Assembly: GCA_041401985.1 (NCBI GenBank)
Contig: JAWKTE010000001.1
Coordinates: forward strand, 362,989-426,988
DNA length: 64,000 bases
Source: JACKHA01 sp041401985
GTDB lineage: Bacteria > Planctomycetota > Phycisphaerae > Phycisphaerales > UBA1924
Reading direction: 5' to 3'
The notes under the pieces are model-generated. The model was not told the DNA's origin. It did not search any database and saw only the letters and a program-made list of their open reading frames with translations. Position numbers and translations under genes: made by a program. Shown in pieces: positions 62,796 through 64,000 of this stretch (the first letter of the stretch is position 1; the number at the start of each line of letters is the position of its first letter).

Positions 62796-64000
62796 CTACC
62801 CCACCCTCTCCATCACCTCCGCCGCCCTGGCCAGGTCCCGCTCGGCGTAGATCTCGGTCACCCCCGCCGAGGAGTGCCCCAGCACCACCCGGGCCGTGTC
62901 GATGCCCGCCTGCCGGCGGAGCTCCGTGGCCGCGCTGTGCCGCAGCCGGTTGGGCGACCAGTGGTGGGCCCGCCGCCAGGCCGACAGCTCCAGCCGCTCG
63001 GCCTCGTCCAGGTCGTCACGCCCGGCCAGCGTCGGGTGGGGGAACGCCCGGGCGCACAGCTCCGCGATGGCCCGCCCGTAGCTCTCGGTGGTGTACCGCT
63101 CGCCCGGCCGGCGCCGCCCGTCCCGTTTGGGCCTCCGAGCCGCCTGGCTCGGCGTCATCGGCGTGCGGCGTTCCTTCCGACGCTCGACCGACCTGGCCGC
63201 CATCACCGCCCGCGGGCTGAACAGGTAGGCGTCGATCTCAAGCCCCAGGAACGGTCGCAGCACCTCCCGCGCCTTGGGCCCCAGGTAGATCACCCGCTCG
63301 CGCCCGTGGTGCTCGGTCTTGTGCTCCTCGGGCACGTAGCGCCAGGTCTGCCCGGTGGTGTCGATGTCGCGGGCCCGCATGCGGACCACCTCGCCGGGCC
63401 GCATGCCGGTGAGCAGCTGCAGCCGGACCATGGCCGCGATCTGCGGCGGGGCGATGGCCAGCACGGGCTCGACCAGGCTCTCGGGCGCCGGCTTGACGGG
63501 CGGGGCCTCACGGACACCGCAGCGGCCCTTCTTGAGCGGCGCCACCGCACGGAGTCCCTCGAGCACGCTGGAGGCCACCAACTGGTTCTCGACGCCCCAG
63601 CGGAACACGCGGCGAATCCGGTTGACACGGGCGTTGATGTGCTTCCGCGAGAGGTCGCTCGACACCATGTCCTCGCGCACGGCCTTGAGCGCCAGCGGCC
63701 CGAAGTCGGCCGCCCTGGTCAGCCCGTACAACTTCACGAGAGGCCGGACCGCGTCGTTGAGCGCGTTGACCTCGCTGGTCGGCCGCCCGTTCTTGACGTA
63801 GTACCCGTCGGCCCACTCGAAGAACGCGTCGACCAGTTCCGCGACGGTCAGGTCGGGCGGTGGCCCCTGCCCGGGCTCGGCCAGCAGGGCCGCCCGGCGG
63901 CTGGTGAGCCACTCGGCGATGACGCGGTTGTACTCGGCCCGGCTCTCGGGCGAGCCGTGCTTACCGAGGTAGATGTCCTTGCCGTCGAGCCGGACGACGG
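62796..64000 (-). CDS. tyrosine integrase, truncated by window edge
   Basis: The minus-strand frame runs off the right edge; the visible part has about 400 residues. It has an N-terminal SAM-like domain (LTVAELVDAFFEWADGYYVK) and a tyrosine recombinase catalytic domain: Arg in TGMRPGEVVR, Lys in HKTEHHGRE, HxxR in NRLRHSAAT, and LGHSSAGVTEIYAE with the nucleophilic Tyr. The start codon is not in the window. It is likely the mobility enzyme of the island on its left. Confidence 0.88.
   Translation of the reverse strand, partial: VVRLDGKDIYLGKHGSPESRAEYNRVIAEWLTSRRAALLAEPGQGPPPDLTVAELVDAFFEWADGYYVKNGRPTSEVNALNDAVRPLVKLYGLTRAADFGPLALKAVREDMVSSDLSRKHINARVNRIRRVFRWGVENQLVASSVLEGLRAVAPLKKGRCGVREAPPVKPAPESLVEPVLAIAPPQIAAMVRLQLLTGMRPGEVVRMRARDIDTTGQTWRYVPEEHKTEHHGRERVIYLGPKAREVLRPFLGLEIDAYLFSPRAVMAARSVERRKERRTPMTPSQAARRPKRDGRRRPGERYTTESYGRAIAELCARAFPHPTLAGRDDLDEAERLELSAWRRAHHWSPNRLRHSAATELRRQAGIDTARVVLGHSSAGVTEIYAERDLARAAEVMERVG

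Overview
The window looks like a high-GC Planctomycetota chromosome, most likely class Phycisphaerae. The reasons are PEP-CTERM proteins, a Ser/Thr kinase followed by TPRs, pseudopilin-like FTLIE proteins with long C-terminal domains, DUF1580 and DUF2007-type proteins, many CPxCG zinc-ribbon membrane proteins, and futalosine-type menaquinone synthesis (MqnC). The taxon is inferred from gene content only.

Positions 1-40,500 are mostly ordinary chromosome. They include envelope and secretion genes (PpiC-like lipoprotein, SecG, SppA, an outer-membrane barrel), RNA maturation genes (tadA, ybeY followed by a CorC-like CBS protein), a MntA-HepT toxin-antitoxin pair, radical SAM enzymes (PA0069 family, MqnC), tpiA, an adenylate-kinase-like gene, nadK, a B12-domain/MeaB GTPase fusion without a mutase, and tRNA-Ser(GCU). 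A YdeP-type molybdopterin oxidoreductase stands opposite a compact run of CMD-family protein, PLP decarboxylase, moeA, mobA and moaA. Intergenic DNA here is rich in short repeats: heptamer arrays, inverted octamer arrays (one inside mqnC), and GC-rich hairpin units.

Positions from about 40,900 to the right edge look like an integrated genomic island. Its left arm, on the minus strand, carries a DUF4230-like lipoprotein, a DUF932 protein, a small membrane protein, a PD-(D/E)XK nuclease with cysteines typical of an Fe-S cluster, and a His/Asn/Gly-rich protein. A divergent plus-strand arm carries a winged-helix protein, a Rep_trans-like replication initiator, two paralogous proteins that look like degenerate free-standing inteins (Hint fold with a LAGLIDADG-like core), a small protein, a DUF1580 protein and an unknown protein.

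The right arm, on the minus strand, is a defence operon transcribed in this order: BPTD_3080-type restriction helicase-nuclease, GmrSD-like DUF262/DUF1524 protein, site-specific DNA methyltransferase, DUF429 protein, and a UvrD-like helicase with a RelE/ParE-like N-terminus. A tyrosine integrase runs off the right edge. Two of the defence genes are frame-interrupted. The methyltransferase breaks at a run of eight G residues, the kind of tract used for phase variation elsewhere. The helicase breaks at a GC dinucleotide run.

The observations most worth follow-up are the intein-like pair, the G-tract in the methyltransferase, and the iteron-like repeats upstream of the DUF4230 gene.
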